Shown here: positions 10,785 through 22,290 of the stretch, in pieces
Numbering within the stretch: position 1 is the stretch's first letter
Layout: each line of letters starts with the position of its first letter
From: Clarkia xantiana subsp. parviflora
Lineage: Eukaryota; Streptophyta; Magnoliopsida; Myrtales; Onagraceae
DNA: 64,000 nt
NCBI GenBank assembly: GCA_036873135.1
Contig: JAPTYO010000015.1
Span: 6,328,966 to 6,392,965 of the forward strand
Direction: 5' to 3'
Made by a program: the position numbers and the translations under genes
Notes under the pieces: generated by a model
Told to the model about the DNA's origin: nothing
Seen by the model: only the letters and a program-made list of their open reading frames with translations
The model's database searches: none

Positions 10785-11533
10785 ACAAGGACATTCATAG
10801 CGGCGTATGCAATGGACCAAGGAACTTGAAGTTTTCCCCATTTGTTTCAATCTGCCAGCCTAGTCTTGTGTGGATTTACCTCATTACGCTTCAGGATTCA
10901 TCAACTCATCTTGAATTCTCACTTTAAATTCAACAATGAACTCTTAGTAAGTCTCATTTCATGCTCATCCACGCACACAAGGAACTAAGGACAGTGCTAG
11001 TATTGCTCATAGGCCATAGCACTTGATTTGCCTTGTTCTACTTGTTCTAGCTCAGATTGAGCTATTTGCGTGCTTGATTTTGGTATTCCCTGAAGTGTGT
11101 GTCATTCCTCTAGCATCATTGATGGATTCTGATATTGTTTGAACTAGTCTCATTGATTATAACACTTGGATATTACCCATTTAGTGGATTACTTCATCCT
11201 TACTCGGCTGAGTGACCATTGTGAGTTCTTGGGTATTCTTCAGCATACTCTTTGATTCTATTGAAGAATTTCGTGCTTCCATTAATGGAGAACTGATTAT
11301 TATCAAGTTTTTGATGATTGTCAATCATTGGTTTTGCTCATTTTGATGCGTAGTGGTACAGATTGTACTATCTACTAGCTGGATTTGTCCTATTCTTAAC
11401 AGATTTGGTGTGCCAGTCTTATCTATATCATCAGATATTTCCGTGTGGTTTCTTTACCATTTCTTCTAGTGATCTCTTGGAATCAAGTTCATATACCTTT
11501 CAACAAGCTCATTATACTTGACTGACTTGCAAA

Positions 11534-14500
11534 ATGGCTCATGAATCCAATGTGGATGATCATCTCTACATACACCCATCTGACACCACAGGCCATATGC
11601 TCATACCTTTTCAGCTGCAGGGTACCTCCAACTATCAAGTTTGGAGTACCTCAATCAAGGAAGGCTTGTTAGTGAAGAATAAATTGGGCTTCATTGATGG
11701 CACATTCACAAGAACAAGTGTTGGTGTGGCAGACAGGGTGAAATGGGATAGGGCCAATGCAATAGTCAAGGCTTGGTTGAGGAATTGTGTAGCCAAAGAC
11801 TTGGTCACTAGTTTGATCTACAATCCCACTGCTTCTTCCAATTGGGATGACCTTAAGGAAATGTTTTACAAGGTGGATGGTACTCAAATCTTCCAACTGA
11901 CCAGGGAGATCTACCAAACATCTCAAGGAGTTCTATCCATCACTGAATACTTTGCAAAGATGAAACAACTTTGGGATGCTCTTGCTTCAGTTGATGACTT
12001 GAATCTTCAATGTGCTGGAGACATTGCTATTGTCAATGAACACAAGGAGAAGCAAAAGTTGATGGCTTTTCTCTTAGGACTAAATGAGTCTTATGGACAC
12101 ATTAGGAGTAGCTTGCTCATGAGGCAACCACTTCCATCTCTTAGCATTGCCTTCTCTGTTTTAGTACAAGAAGAAAGTCAAAGGACCATTTCTGGTTCTA
12201 TTGGAGATGTGGGTGAGGCAACTGCCTTATACACAAGAAACAATCCATCTTATGGTGGAAGAGGCTATGGAAGAGGAAGAGGCTATGGAAGAGGCAATAG
12301 CAATGGCAATGGCAGGGGCAGAGGCATTCCAAATGGTCCCAATGAGAGACCTCCCCCTCCTATTTGCACCTATTGTGGCAAGAGAGGCCACATAGAGGAT
12401 CAATGTTATAGCAAGCATGGATATCCACAAGGTCATCCAATGTACAACCCAAATGCTCCTAAGATGAATTGGAACTCAGCCAACATTGTTGAAGATGGTG
12501 GAAGCTCAAGTGCCATTGAGCATGTAGCAGCCAAGGACAAGAGAATTTTTCATGGCACAGCCAACAAGAGAATCCAACATGTAGCTGCTCATGATGATTA
12601 CTTTGAGCATTCACCTTTGAGCTTTGAAGATGTTGAACAAGCTCACGTCAATATGGCAGGTATATCTAGTGACCCTATGGTTTGGATAGTTGACTCAGGT
12701 GCAACTAATCACATCACACATCAAATTGAGTGGTTATTTGATTTGAAGAAGTGTGACTCTGATCATCAATATGTTCATTTACCAAATGGTCACAAATGCA
12801 AAGTAACTCATATTGGTTCTTGCTCTTTCTCAAGTGGATTCACTCTGACCAACATCTTATTGGTCCCTGATTTCAAATTCAATTTGATCTCAGTATCTAG
12901 GCTTCCTAGCCAATTGAATTGTAAGGTGATCTTTACTTCTGATCATGTGTTACTCCAGGGCCAGAGTGGCAAGTCCATGGTGATTGGGGAATGGAATAGA
13001 GGACTATACACCTTGAAGGATGTGGTGCCTTCAAGCTCAAGGAAGATTGCAGCCACTTGCTTGGGGAATAAGGAAGAGGTGTTGAGATGGCATAGGCGTT
13101 TGGGCCATGTCTCTGAGACTTACCTCAACCATTTATATGTTTTGAATTTGAATAAATCTTATGGTTGTATCAAACAATGCACAATTTGCCCTCTTGCCAA
13201 GCAATCTAGATTTTCATTTCCAATAAGTGACTCTATTGCTTCTAAGCCTTTTGATCTTATTCACATGGACTTATGGGGTCCCTACAAAGTGCCAACCTTC
13301 AAGGGCAATCAATATTTCTTGACAATAGTAGATGATTGTTCAAGAGCAACTTGGGTGTACTTAATGAAGTTCAAGAGTGACACTTTCTTGCACATCAAGA
13401 ACTACCTCCTCATGGTGAAGAATCAGTTTGGCACTATGGTTAAGACCTTAAGGAGTGACAATGGCACTGAGTTCACTAACTCAGTATGCAAGGAGTTGCT
13501 TCTCCAATTTGGCATCCATCACCAAACTAGTTGTGTGCATACACCACAACAAAATGGAAGAGTGGAACGCAAGCATAGAGACATCCTAAACATTGCTAGA
13601 GCAATTAGGTTTCAAGCATCAATGCCTTTGAGACACTGGGGATATTGCATTCTAAATGCTTGTTACATACTCAATAGGCTACCATCCTCTATCTTGAAGT
13701 TCAAGTCACCTATGGAAGTGTTATATGGGAAGGTGCCTTCTCTTCAACATTTAAGAGTTATTGGTTGTCTTTGCTTCACAACGAAGCTAAACAACCATGA
13801 CAAGTTTGGTCCAAGAGCTGAACCATGCATACTTATGGGGTACTCCACTTCACAAAAAGGATACCTTGTAATGAGTATTTCTAATTCAGTCTTTCATGTT
13901 TCAAGAGATGTACTTTTCCATGAAGATATCTTTCCATTTGGCATGTCCAAAGAGGCCCTAAAAGCATTAATCCCTTCTTGCTTGGCACCCAAGCCACCTA
14001 TGCTTGACTCTTCACCAGAGTTACCAATGCTCCTTGATGAACTTACTCCAAGCCATGCTCCCATTATTGAGACTAATGCTTCTTCACAACCTCCCCAATC
14101 AATAGAAGAAGAAGTAGTTCCATTACAAGGAGCAAGAAGTGCATCACCACAACAAAATGGATCCCCTCAACAAAGTTCTTCTCCCCAACCAACAGAGGAA
14201 GTGGTAGAGGAAGTCCCCCAACCTCCTTCCATAAGAAGGAGCCTCATACTTGCCCAAAGAAACTCTCCACAAATAAGGAGGAGTGCAAGGCTTGCTGCCC
14301 TTCAAAACAAGCCTAGTTCCAATGCCACTTTTGGAATGGAAAGATATATATCTTATGATACTCTAGGCCCCCAATTCAAATGTTTCTTGACTGCCATTGA
14401 CAAGATTAAAGAACCAAGCACTTACAAGCAAGCCATCAAAGATCCAAACTGGATTGTGGCTGTGAAAGAGGAGATACAAGCTCTCCAAGACAACAACACA

Positions 14501-16006
14501 TGGAAGATAGTAGACCTACCTCAAGGAAAATCCTCAATTGGTTGCACATGGGTCTTCAAAATCAAGTACAACTCTGATGGATCTATTGAAAGATACAAGG
14601 CAAGATTGGTTGCCAAAGGATTCAATCAGGTGGAAGGTACTGATTTCAATGAGACATTCTCACCTGTAGTCAAGATGGACACTGTGAGGATTGTCTTGGC
14701 ATTGGCAGCTGCCAAATCATGGGGATTGTATCACATGGATGTAAACAATGCATTCCTCCAAGGTGATCTATCTGAGGAAGTATATATGGACATTCCTCAA
14801 GGATTTGATCCATCTAGGTCCATTGAAGCATTCCCCAAGAAAGTATGCAAGCTCAACAAGTCTTTATATGGGCTCAAACAAGCATCAAGGCAATGGAACA
14901 TCAAGCTCACCCAAACATTATTGAAGACTGGCTACAAGCAATGTGCCTCAGATCATTCCTTGTTTAGCAAGATACAAGGTAATGACAAGGTGTTCATCCT
15001 CATCTATGTTGATGATCTCCTAATCACTGGTTCAAATGCCAAATTGATCAATCAATTGAAGTGCACACTGCAAACACGCTTCAAATTAAAGGATTTGGGA
15101 GACTTGAGATACTTTTTAGGCTTGGAAGTTGCAAGATCAACACAAGGCCTTGTCATCAATCAAAGGAAGTATGCTATGGAGCTTATAGAGGATGCAGGCT
15201 TGGGAGCTGCTAGGCCAGCTGAAACTCCAATGGAATTCAACATCAAGCTCACCACACATGAGTATGACAAAGCCACCAACTCCAATCCTGATGACATGCT
15301 CTTGGAAGATGCCACTTCTTATAGAAGGGTCATTGGTAAATTGCTATATCTTACCATGACAAGACCAGACATAAGTTTCTCAGTTCAAAGGCTTAGTCAA
15401 TTTGTGGACAAGCCCAAGAAGTCCCATTATGAAGCAGCAATGAGGGTGGTTAGATACATCAAGGGAGCTCCGGGTCAAGGTTTGATCTATCCCTCCAACA
15501 ATTCTCTCAAGTTGAGTATCTTTTGTGACTCAGATTGGGCAGCCTGCCCTTTCAGTAGAAAGTCAGTGAGTGCATATTGTGTGAAGCTTGGATCAGTTAT
15601 GATAGGATGGAAGGTCAAGAAACAAGACACCATTTCCCTTTCAAGTGCTGAAGCTGAATATAGATGCTTAAGGGTTGCTATTCAATAAGCACTTTGGGTG
15701 AACAGAATCCTCAAGGAACTTGGATTGCAAGTTACCTTGCCAATCCCAATCCACACAGATAGTGAGGCAGCCTTAAAGATTGCAAAAAACCCCATGTTCC
15801 ATGAGCGCACCAAGCATATTGAACTTGACTGCCACTTCACAAGACACCATATCAACTCAGGGATGATTGGTGTCTATCATATTCCTTCAAAAGTTCAAAT
15901 GGCTGACTTAGTTAAGAATCAACATCTTGCCTTATTGAAGCTCTATGGAATCAAGGATGTGTTTCAAGAAGGAAAAGAAGAAGAAGAAAAGGATGGGAGA
16001 ATATAG
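11534..16006 (+). pseudogene. Copia gag-pol polyprotein with one in-frame stop
   Basis: The frame stays open from ATG 11534 to 15688, where a TAA (15686-15688) interrupts the RNase H region. It then continues in the same frame to 16006, so one base change explains the break. Domains in order: UBN2-type Gag (about residues 20-220), a CCHC knuckle (CTYCGKRGHIEDQC, from 278), aspartic protease (VDSGATNH, Asp about 387), pre-integrase HH-CC region, integrase with D,D-35-E and HTPQQNG (about 578-680), reverse transcriptase with YVDD (about 1158) and RNase H (CDSDWA, SSAEAEY). It copies and inserts the element. The Gag to protease part is intact, so it could still act in trans. Confidence 0.93.
15971..15999 (+). 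promoter_or_regulatory. Copia polypurine tract
   Basis: A run of A and G ending GGATGGGAG lies immediately before the 3' LTR and would prime plus-strand DNA synthesis. It overlaps the last codons of the polyprotein frame. Confidence 0.75.
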
Positions 16007-16187
16007 AAGTGTATTCCACACTCTATGCATGCACCTAACTACACAATGCATACACACTAGACTATGTATGCACCTGGTTCATAGTTTATTGTATAGCCTT
16101 AGTTGGTGATCCTAGTTTTGCCTAGTATATATATTGTAACACTTGCTTTGTAATACCTAGTTGATTAATGAAGCATTCTCATTCATA
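16000..16187 (+). repeat. Copia 3' LTR
   Basis: The sequence is identical to the 5' LTR over all 188 bases by direct comparison. Confidence 0.92.
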
Positions 16188-16579
16188 GGTCAAGTAGCAC
16201 ACGTCAAGCTACCGTATGCACATTCGTTGTCGATACAACATCTATATGTGCGAAGTTCGTGCATAAACGTAGTTAATACCTACTACTAAACAATGTTTGT
16301 GATGCTTTCTCATTACAATTTTTCTGGTGTATATATTAGGTTTTGGTGACTAGTTAGTGGTCATTCAACTACAACCCTATCTTATTAAAAAGCCACTCAT
16401 ATCTGTTCGGGGTCAACCTTTTAGAATACTGAATTGATGTGATCATTTCGTTGTCATTGTTGATGGTTTATTTAATTGTGTTTGATTTGATTATTACGTT
16501 TTGGGTTTCCTTTTTATTGGTGACCAGTTTGAGAAATGTTCATCATTTTATTATGTTTGGGCAGAACTTTTTTTTGGTG

Positions 16580-17330
16580 ATGAACCTACCCGTGTTCAAC
16601 ATTTTACCTGATGAGATGGTTGTCATCATCATGGGATACGTGAGTGCTTACTCGTTAGATGACTTTTTTAAGCTGAAGTTATGGTAAGTAAGTATATTTG
16701 TTTCAATTAAGTACAAAGTGCGGTATCTTCATGTATGAATTAACAACCACGAAAAATATATTACAGCTGCAAAAGGTTTAGGAGGTTGGCCGAAGATGGC
16801 CATGTGTACAGGTGGTTATCACTAGAGGACGTGCCCCTGTTTTGGCCGGGGAAGTATGAGGCGTTTATAATAAAATGTTGTCAGAAGAAAAACCCAGACG
16901 GTCTTTTCCGGGAAGGAGTAAACAACTGTTTCAATAGAGATGATTTCGAACTGGGACGTGAACAATTGAGGCTGCATCAGATGCTAAATTTCTCCCCGCG
17001 AGTTATGCACTTGCAATGGTCTTAATATTCAACGAGGCTGGCAATGAGAAAGTGATGGATGAGGCTTACGACCTGCTGAGTAAGGTTTGTGCAGCCAGAA
17101 AGGAGATTGAATGTCGGGACTCTCTGATGGAAGCTGTTTACTTCTTCTTGCCTACACCATATTGGCGATGGGGTGTCGAAAGACCTGATGGTCGTTGCAA
17201 AAACAACAACCACCGGATTATTAAAGTTGGATTGACTTTAGAGTATAACGCATGGACAGATCAAAAATGTTTAGTCTGCCGTTGTGATGCTGAGGTTGAC
17301 AGGTTTCACAATGAGTTCGACTGGTCTTGA
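16580..17330 (+). pseudogene. F-box protein, At2g35280-like family (copy 2, frameshifted)
   Basis: Exon 1 (16580-16683, 104 nt as in copy 1) encodes the F-box part (LPDEMVVIIMGYV ... DDFFKLK). Exon 2 starts at 16767 after ATTACAG and continues CCKRFRRLAEDG. Splice sites look good. At about 16970 one G is missing compared with copy 3 (GAGGCT against GAGGGCT), and the reading frame is lost after FELGREQLR. The rest of the protein is legible in the next frame from 17016 (MVLIFNEAGNEKVMDEAY ... CRCDAEVDRF). It ends in TGA at 17328 where copies 1 and 3 have five or more further residues. The Copia element lies about 390 bases upstream, inside the leader. Most likely a pseudogene; a truncated F-box product is possible. 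Confidence 0.85.
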
Positions 17331-17363
17331 TTTCCATTCGATCCTAAAGACGACTTATGTTAG

Positions 17364-18112
17364 TTTTAATTGAAATTTCCCACATGTATTATTCTATGTT
17401 GTTTTAAATATACATATACAAAAATGACCGTTATCATATGTTAATTAAAATATTCCGTATATACATTTAGTCATATACCACCTGCCTTTTCAGATGTTGT
17501 TAGTATTTCCATACTATCTAATTAGATATCGTTAATGAGTTGCAAAAATACTCTATTTCAGCCATCATTTATTTAACTTATGTACTCGACTGATTATTAC
17601 TTGGATACTTGTGTAATAATGATTTCGCAATTCCTGAGCTTTATTTGAATACTAATGCAATAATGATTTCGCAAGTCGACTTTCTATTTCAGTCTTATTG
17701 TACACCGTCGGTTACTACTGACACGTGTTCACCGAATTATTATTCAGCCATCTTCTCTCGCGTCAGTCAGTAGTCATATCCATTAGTTTCTTTTTCCTCC
17801 TAACAGTCATTTAACTACACGATACAAAATGAAGCGTACAAACAACAGTATTAATAAATCACAGATTAATAAATTAAGTCCAAATAGAAACGTTTAAATT
17901 TTATTTAATCGACGACATCATATTTTAGTATAATTGTCAACATATAATTGTCAATTTTAGAATAAAGTAACGACATATACATTTTTTTATAATAAACAAG
18001 TACAATAAATTTAACCTTAAACATTTAGACATATTAAGTTGTAGATTACATAAAACTCAAACTGTATTAATGGTAAGTACAAGTGATTATAGTTTATAAA
18101 CGTTCCTTGTAA
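17364..18112. other. 3' flank of F-box copy 2, duplicated elsewhere
   Basis: AT-rich, no gene. 17740-18060 matches the direct repeats at 31385-31866 and 33006-33502 (shared CATCTTCTCTC and CAGTCAGTAGTCA), which fixes it as the 3' flank of the duplication unit. Confidence 0.5.
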
Positions 18113-19095
18113 CTAGTTCAATATCCACACATAACAGAGCATAAAAACCCAAAAAAAATTAAAATATTGGGAATACAAATGATCTAATAACGTATTGAGC
18201 CCATGTACATTTTTCAAAGTTTGACTAAACAAACATCTCACCCACTTCATTGCGGTTATTTCATGTTGGAGAGCACACATAGGGAAGTTGTTAACGTTTT
18301 GGCATGCTGCTGTTTGCGCCAACGTGAACTTCAAACAAATAACTGTTTTTTGCCCAGCTTGGTAGCTAAGTTTTGGAATTACAGTAAAGAGTTGATGCAT
18401 TAATTGGGTAGATTAACAACCTATTTCTACAAAAAGCATTGACTTAATAAAGACACTAGCATTAGTTTGGAACAGCAAAACGGAAAAAAATATAAAACAA
18501 AGTAGCTTTCTTACTGTCCAGAGTTAGGATTGGGTTGGAGAGAATTTGAAACCATCTCATAAGGACGAATATCTCCTTCAACTAGTTTATGAGAAGTTCC
18601 AATTCCTCTACAGATCCTAACTCTCACCAACAATTCAGATACTTAGCTTAATATTATTTCCCATTTTGCAGCTTCCAAACTAATAGTAGCATCTTCATGA
18701 GGTTAGTTTATAGTTTTTGTAGAAATAGGTTGGAAATCTCACAAATTAATTCACCAACAGTTAACTCTGTACACCAACAATTAACTAGCAAGCTAGATAA
18801 AAATAGTAAGGAATGTAGCATACCTCCGTACCTTCGACGCTAACAACGACAAAAGGATCCTTTCATGACCAAAGAGAACCAAATGATTTCCAGGTCACTC
18901 GAAGAACAGGACACACAAATCATCAAGTACAAAACATAATAGATACAGAACCCAAGTAGTAATTTTCAAAGTTGAAGTGAACAGCATGCACACATCATAG
19001 TAATTGAGACGAAACGACTATGGTGAGGAAGAAGCAGGATTAATAGTCCGACTAATAAGGATATTGAAACCAATTGCCCTCTATTTATAGCCGGA
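18113..19095 (-). pseudogene. Degenerate gene of unknown function, convergent with F-box copy 2
   Basis: On minus, a good TATA box (GGCTATAAATAG, 19095-19084) is followed by leader-like sequence. Conserved exon-like stretches follow at about 18920-18840 (VLRVTWKSFGS) and 18385-18260 (SYQAGQKTV ... NNFPMCAL). The same order of pieces occurs in the unit at 33.6-34.4 kb. I see no continuous reading frame: indels and stops separate the pieces. The identity of the gene is not recognised. The conserved promoter-like sequence in both copies suggests that the ancestor was a real gene tail-to-tail with the F-box gene. Confidence 0.45.
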
Positions 19096-19330
19096 TGTCG
19101 ACATTGGCCAACGTGATCGGGATTGTTGATTTCAAGTGATGGTAAATGAGACCGTAGATTTTCCCCATTAAGTTAACAGACCCTACAATAGTGCAATTAA
19201 GTGGAACGTCCATTCCCCACCGATAAACTCACCAATAAATGGAAGCTTACTTCCCACCGACCGATAAACCAATTATTAAGCTAATTGTATCTAACCCAAA
19301 AAAATGAACCAAAAAACACACATAACTAAG

Positions 19331-19965
19331 TGATGGGTTTCGATATATCCGTTAGGCCCATTGACGACGAGTAAACGGTGAAATAGGCCCACTGGGCTCC
19401 AAAAGAGGCTTAGAGGACTAATGCGAGGGGTCCCGACAAGGTCGGCCCCGACATATGAGCTCTACACTCCCGATGATATGCCTTTAAGTAGGCCCCGATG
19501 ATATGCCTTTGAGTAGGCCCCGATGTTGAATCCCTGAGAATATTGGCCCTGTCCCGATGACGAGGGCCCCCGAGCGGTGACCAAAGGAGATAACTCTGGA
19601 GTCCCCGACACTAGTCTTGCCACCAGAGGACGAGGCCGAGAAACACGCCCACTATCAGTGTAGTGGGAAAGTGGCCTGAAAAGACGGAATGTGGGCTAAT
19701 GGCCGAGATTCACGGAACGTGGCAGTTATCTCAACAGGTAACTGAGGTAACCCCTCCCCTATATAAAGGAAGGAGTTACCTCAGGATTGATACGTTCACA
19801 CACTTACATACTGATACTTGCTTGCCTGCATCGAGATACTCATTTAAGCATCGGAGAGGGATTCTGGGTCACCGCCCGGTCTATCCCCTTCTTGCAGGAT
19901 TACTTGGAGCGAAGGAGTTCGGACTTCCTTCAAGAACGTACCGGAGTTCCAACCGTGATCCAACA
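19331..19965 (+). repeat. Element A 5' LTR
   Basis: The LTR begins TGATGGGTTTCG and ends GATCCAACA. It has a TATA box (CCCCTATATAAAGG, near 19757) and AAGCATCGGAGAGGG (19848-19862), a motif also found in the LTR of element C. A run of repeated GGCCCCGATGATATGCC lies in U3. Confidence 0.92.
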
Positions 19966-19983
19966 TTGGCGCCGTCTGTGGGA
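19966..19983 (+). promoter_or_regulatory. Element A primer-binding site
   Basis: TTGGCGCCGTCTGTGGG follows the LTR end and matches the type of primer site usual in plant Ty3 elements. Confidence 0.8.
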
Positions 19984-20019
19984 ACGAAGCGAAAAGCAAA
20001 AATGGATTCTACCTGATCG

Positions 20020-21640
20020 ATGGCTGGCAAGAAAAAGAAGAGACAAGGACAATCCGGCGGTTCCCGCCACCCTGCTGGAACTCTGAATTCAGAGCTGCCG
20101 GAGCGCACTGTTGATCGGAATGATCCTCCCCCTGCTGTTTCCCAAACAGGGGGGCATCAGGATGATCGCGAAGATTCCATTCGGAACTCGTCGGAAAGCC
20201 GGGAAGAGGTCCCGAGGAGGGACCAGGATGCCCCTGCAGGTAGATCTGACGAAGGCTATGGTGGATGCCATGCCGATATTCCTGGAAACTATGGAGGCTC
20301 TCCTGGACCAAAGGGAGGCTGCCAAGAAGAAGGAGGAGGAGTTGCCTCCGTCTCCGCCGAGAGAAAATCGGAACGGGCAGGAGGCCCAACCCGAGCACCA
20401 GGACAAGGGCAAGGAGCCTGCCCTATCGGAGCAGTTCGTGGTCGATGGGCCTAGGCCTGTGCAGCATAGGACCATTCCTCTCAATGGCCCTATCACCCCC
20501 GATCAAGTGGTGAAGACCGTGAACATTTGTATGGGGGACCAGAAGAAGATGACGTCGGAGCTGAGGGATCGATCCACTCATCCCTTTGTTCCTCGATTGG
20601 TGAACACCACGGCCCCGCCAGGGCTGGGTATCCCGACAATCAAGGAGTATGATGGCGAGGGAGATCCAGTTCGCCATGTCCAGAATCATGTCATGGCTTG
20701 TCTAGGCAGAGCCCCGAATGACGACATAGTGTGCGTTTTGTTCCCAGGCACACTTGGTGAGAGAGCCCTGACGTGGTTCTTCAGCCTTCCCCCAGGGTGC
20801 ATCTCTAGCTAGACCCAGATGCATGATCGCTTCATCCAGCAGTACCAGGGTCGTCGACGTCTCCTAAAAAGCGCGAGGTCCCTGGCTGAGGTGGTACAGA
20901 GGCCCGACGAATCTCCGGCGCATTACTACCAGAGGTACACTACCAACGTGGCCGAGATTGATGAGGAAATGTCGGAGGGAGAGACCATCCGCACCTTCAT
21001 TCGGAACCTGACAGCACCATATGGTTCCGACCTGATGCACAGCGTGGCTGAGAAGGCTGTGTGGAACATGGAGGCGCTGCAGAAGAGGGTGAAGCAGCAA
21101 ATCGACGTCCAGGAGTCGAAGATAGCTGCCGGAGACCTCGATCCTCCAAAATCGAACAAGGGGAAGCAGTCGTTCAAGCCCTCGGACGATCGTAGGAGAA
21201 AGGATAAACCCGAGAATAGTCGGGGTCGAGGCCGTCCCGATCGAAGGGAAGACAAGCGTCCCTCGAGGTCGGACAAACGGGAGGACCGTTACACTCCTCT
21301 CATTTGCTCCATGGGTGCTGTGTTGGCGGTGATGGACAGAGAGGGTATCACTAGGTACCCCCCGAAAAAAGATGGAGAGTTCATTGGAGCCCGCACTGAT
21401 CGTTATTGTCGCTTTCATCGTGCCAACGGTCACGACACTAACCATTGTTGGGAGTTGAAGAAAGAGATTGAGAAGCTGATCCAGAAGGGGAAGCTCAAGG
21501 AATTTGTGGCTGGACAAAGGAGCCGATCCCATTCCCGGTCCCGATCGCGGTCCCGTTCCCGATCCCGCGGTCGGTCCCCGAAGAAAGATAAGCCTGAGTC
21601 TTCCAATGCCCGCAAGGAGAAGAGGGGGACAATTAATGTG
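20020..21640 (+). pseudogene. Element A Gag (frameshift and stop)
   Basis: A start at 20020 (MAGKKKKRQGQ) opens one frame, and the body of Gag continues in another frame from about 20111, so one frameshift lies near the N-terminus. The capsid-like core runs from about 20570 (HPFVPRL ... YDGEGDPVRHVQ) and is cut by TAG at 20810-20812 (after PPGCISS). It resumes at 20819 in the same frame (MHDRFIQQYQG). A zinc-knuckle-like CRFHRANGHDTNHCWELK is near 21406-21459. An Arg-Ser repeat (about 21520-21580) comes from a short tandem TCCCGG-type repeat. The protein would form the particle coat; this copy cannot make it whole. Confidence 0.85.
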
Positions 21641-22290
21641 ATTCATGGAGGACTTGCTCCGGGAGGAGATACCACGGCGTCTCGGGAAGTCTATGCTTCT
21701 CGGATCCCTATTGCTGTGGTGCTGGGCAAGAGGGCCCGAAATTGGACTCTGAAAGAAGAAATGGTGATTCCCTTCTCAGCAGAGGACCTGATAGGTGTGG
21801 AGACCCCGCACGATGATGCTTTGGTCGTGACCCTGAACGTGGACGGGTACGAGATGAAGCGGATCTTGGTAGATGGAGGGAGCTCCTCCGATATTTTGTT
21901 CATGGACGCATTGCAGGCCATGGGGAAAACCAAGAAGGACTTGAAGCCTGCGGACTTCCCGATGGTCGGATTTTCTGGCTCTACCTCTTACCCGGTGGGG
22001 ATGATTACCTTACCGGTCGAGTTCGGAAGTGGTTGGAAGTCGGAGAAGAGGAACGTAGAGTTCGTGGTGGTCGAGTCGGCGGGGACTTACAATGCCATCA
22101 TCGGGAGGACTACCATCAACCCGCTGGGGGCAGTTTCCTAAACTGTCCATCAGAAGCTGAAGTTCCCGACTGACCACGGAATCGGGGAGGTCCAGGGCGA
22201 TCAGGTGGCCTCCAGGAAGTGCTATGTCAATGCCACTCGAAGGAGGAATCGGGAGGCTATGACTGTCCTCCAAACTGACGCTGATCCCCG
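21641..22290 (+). pseudogene. Element A protease region with nonsense codon
   Basis: The sequence reads NVIHGG, then IVDGG-type catalytic motif as LVDGGSSSDILF at about 21867-21902, then SYPVGMITLPV and IIGRTTINP. The active site is DGG rather than DSG or DTG, as in other Tat elements. TAA at 22139-22141 interrupts the frame just before TVHQKLKFPTDHG. Confidence 0.8.

Larger units (their letters stand above)
10585..16187 (+). mobile_element. Copia LTR retrotransposon with identical LTRs
   Basis: The 5.6-kb element has two 188-bp LTRs that I find identical base for base, a primer-binding site TGGTATCAGAGC, one gag-pol reading frame in Copia order and a purine-rich tract before the 3' LTR. The flanking duplication is GGTCA (10580-10584 and 16188-16192); a 6-bp GGTCAA is an alternative reading. 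Identical LTRs point to a very recent insertion. The only lesion seen is one nonsense codon late in the polyprotein. Confidence 0.95.

Noticed and set aside
11669..12436. Minus-strand ORFs inside the Copia gag region.
   Set aside because: They are antisense shadows; no splice sites or protein motifs, unlike the antisense genes of elements B and C.
20864..21646. Long minus-strand ORF of 260 residues opposite element A Gag.
   Set aside because: It is a shadow of the Gag frame on plus, with low-complexity residues mirroring the Arg-Ser repeat, and has no splice or domain signal.
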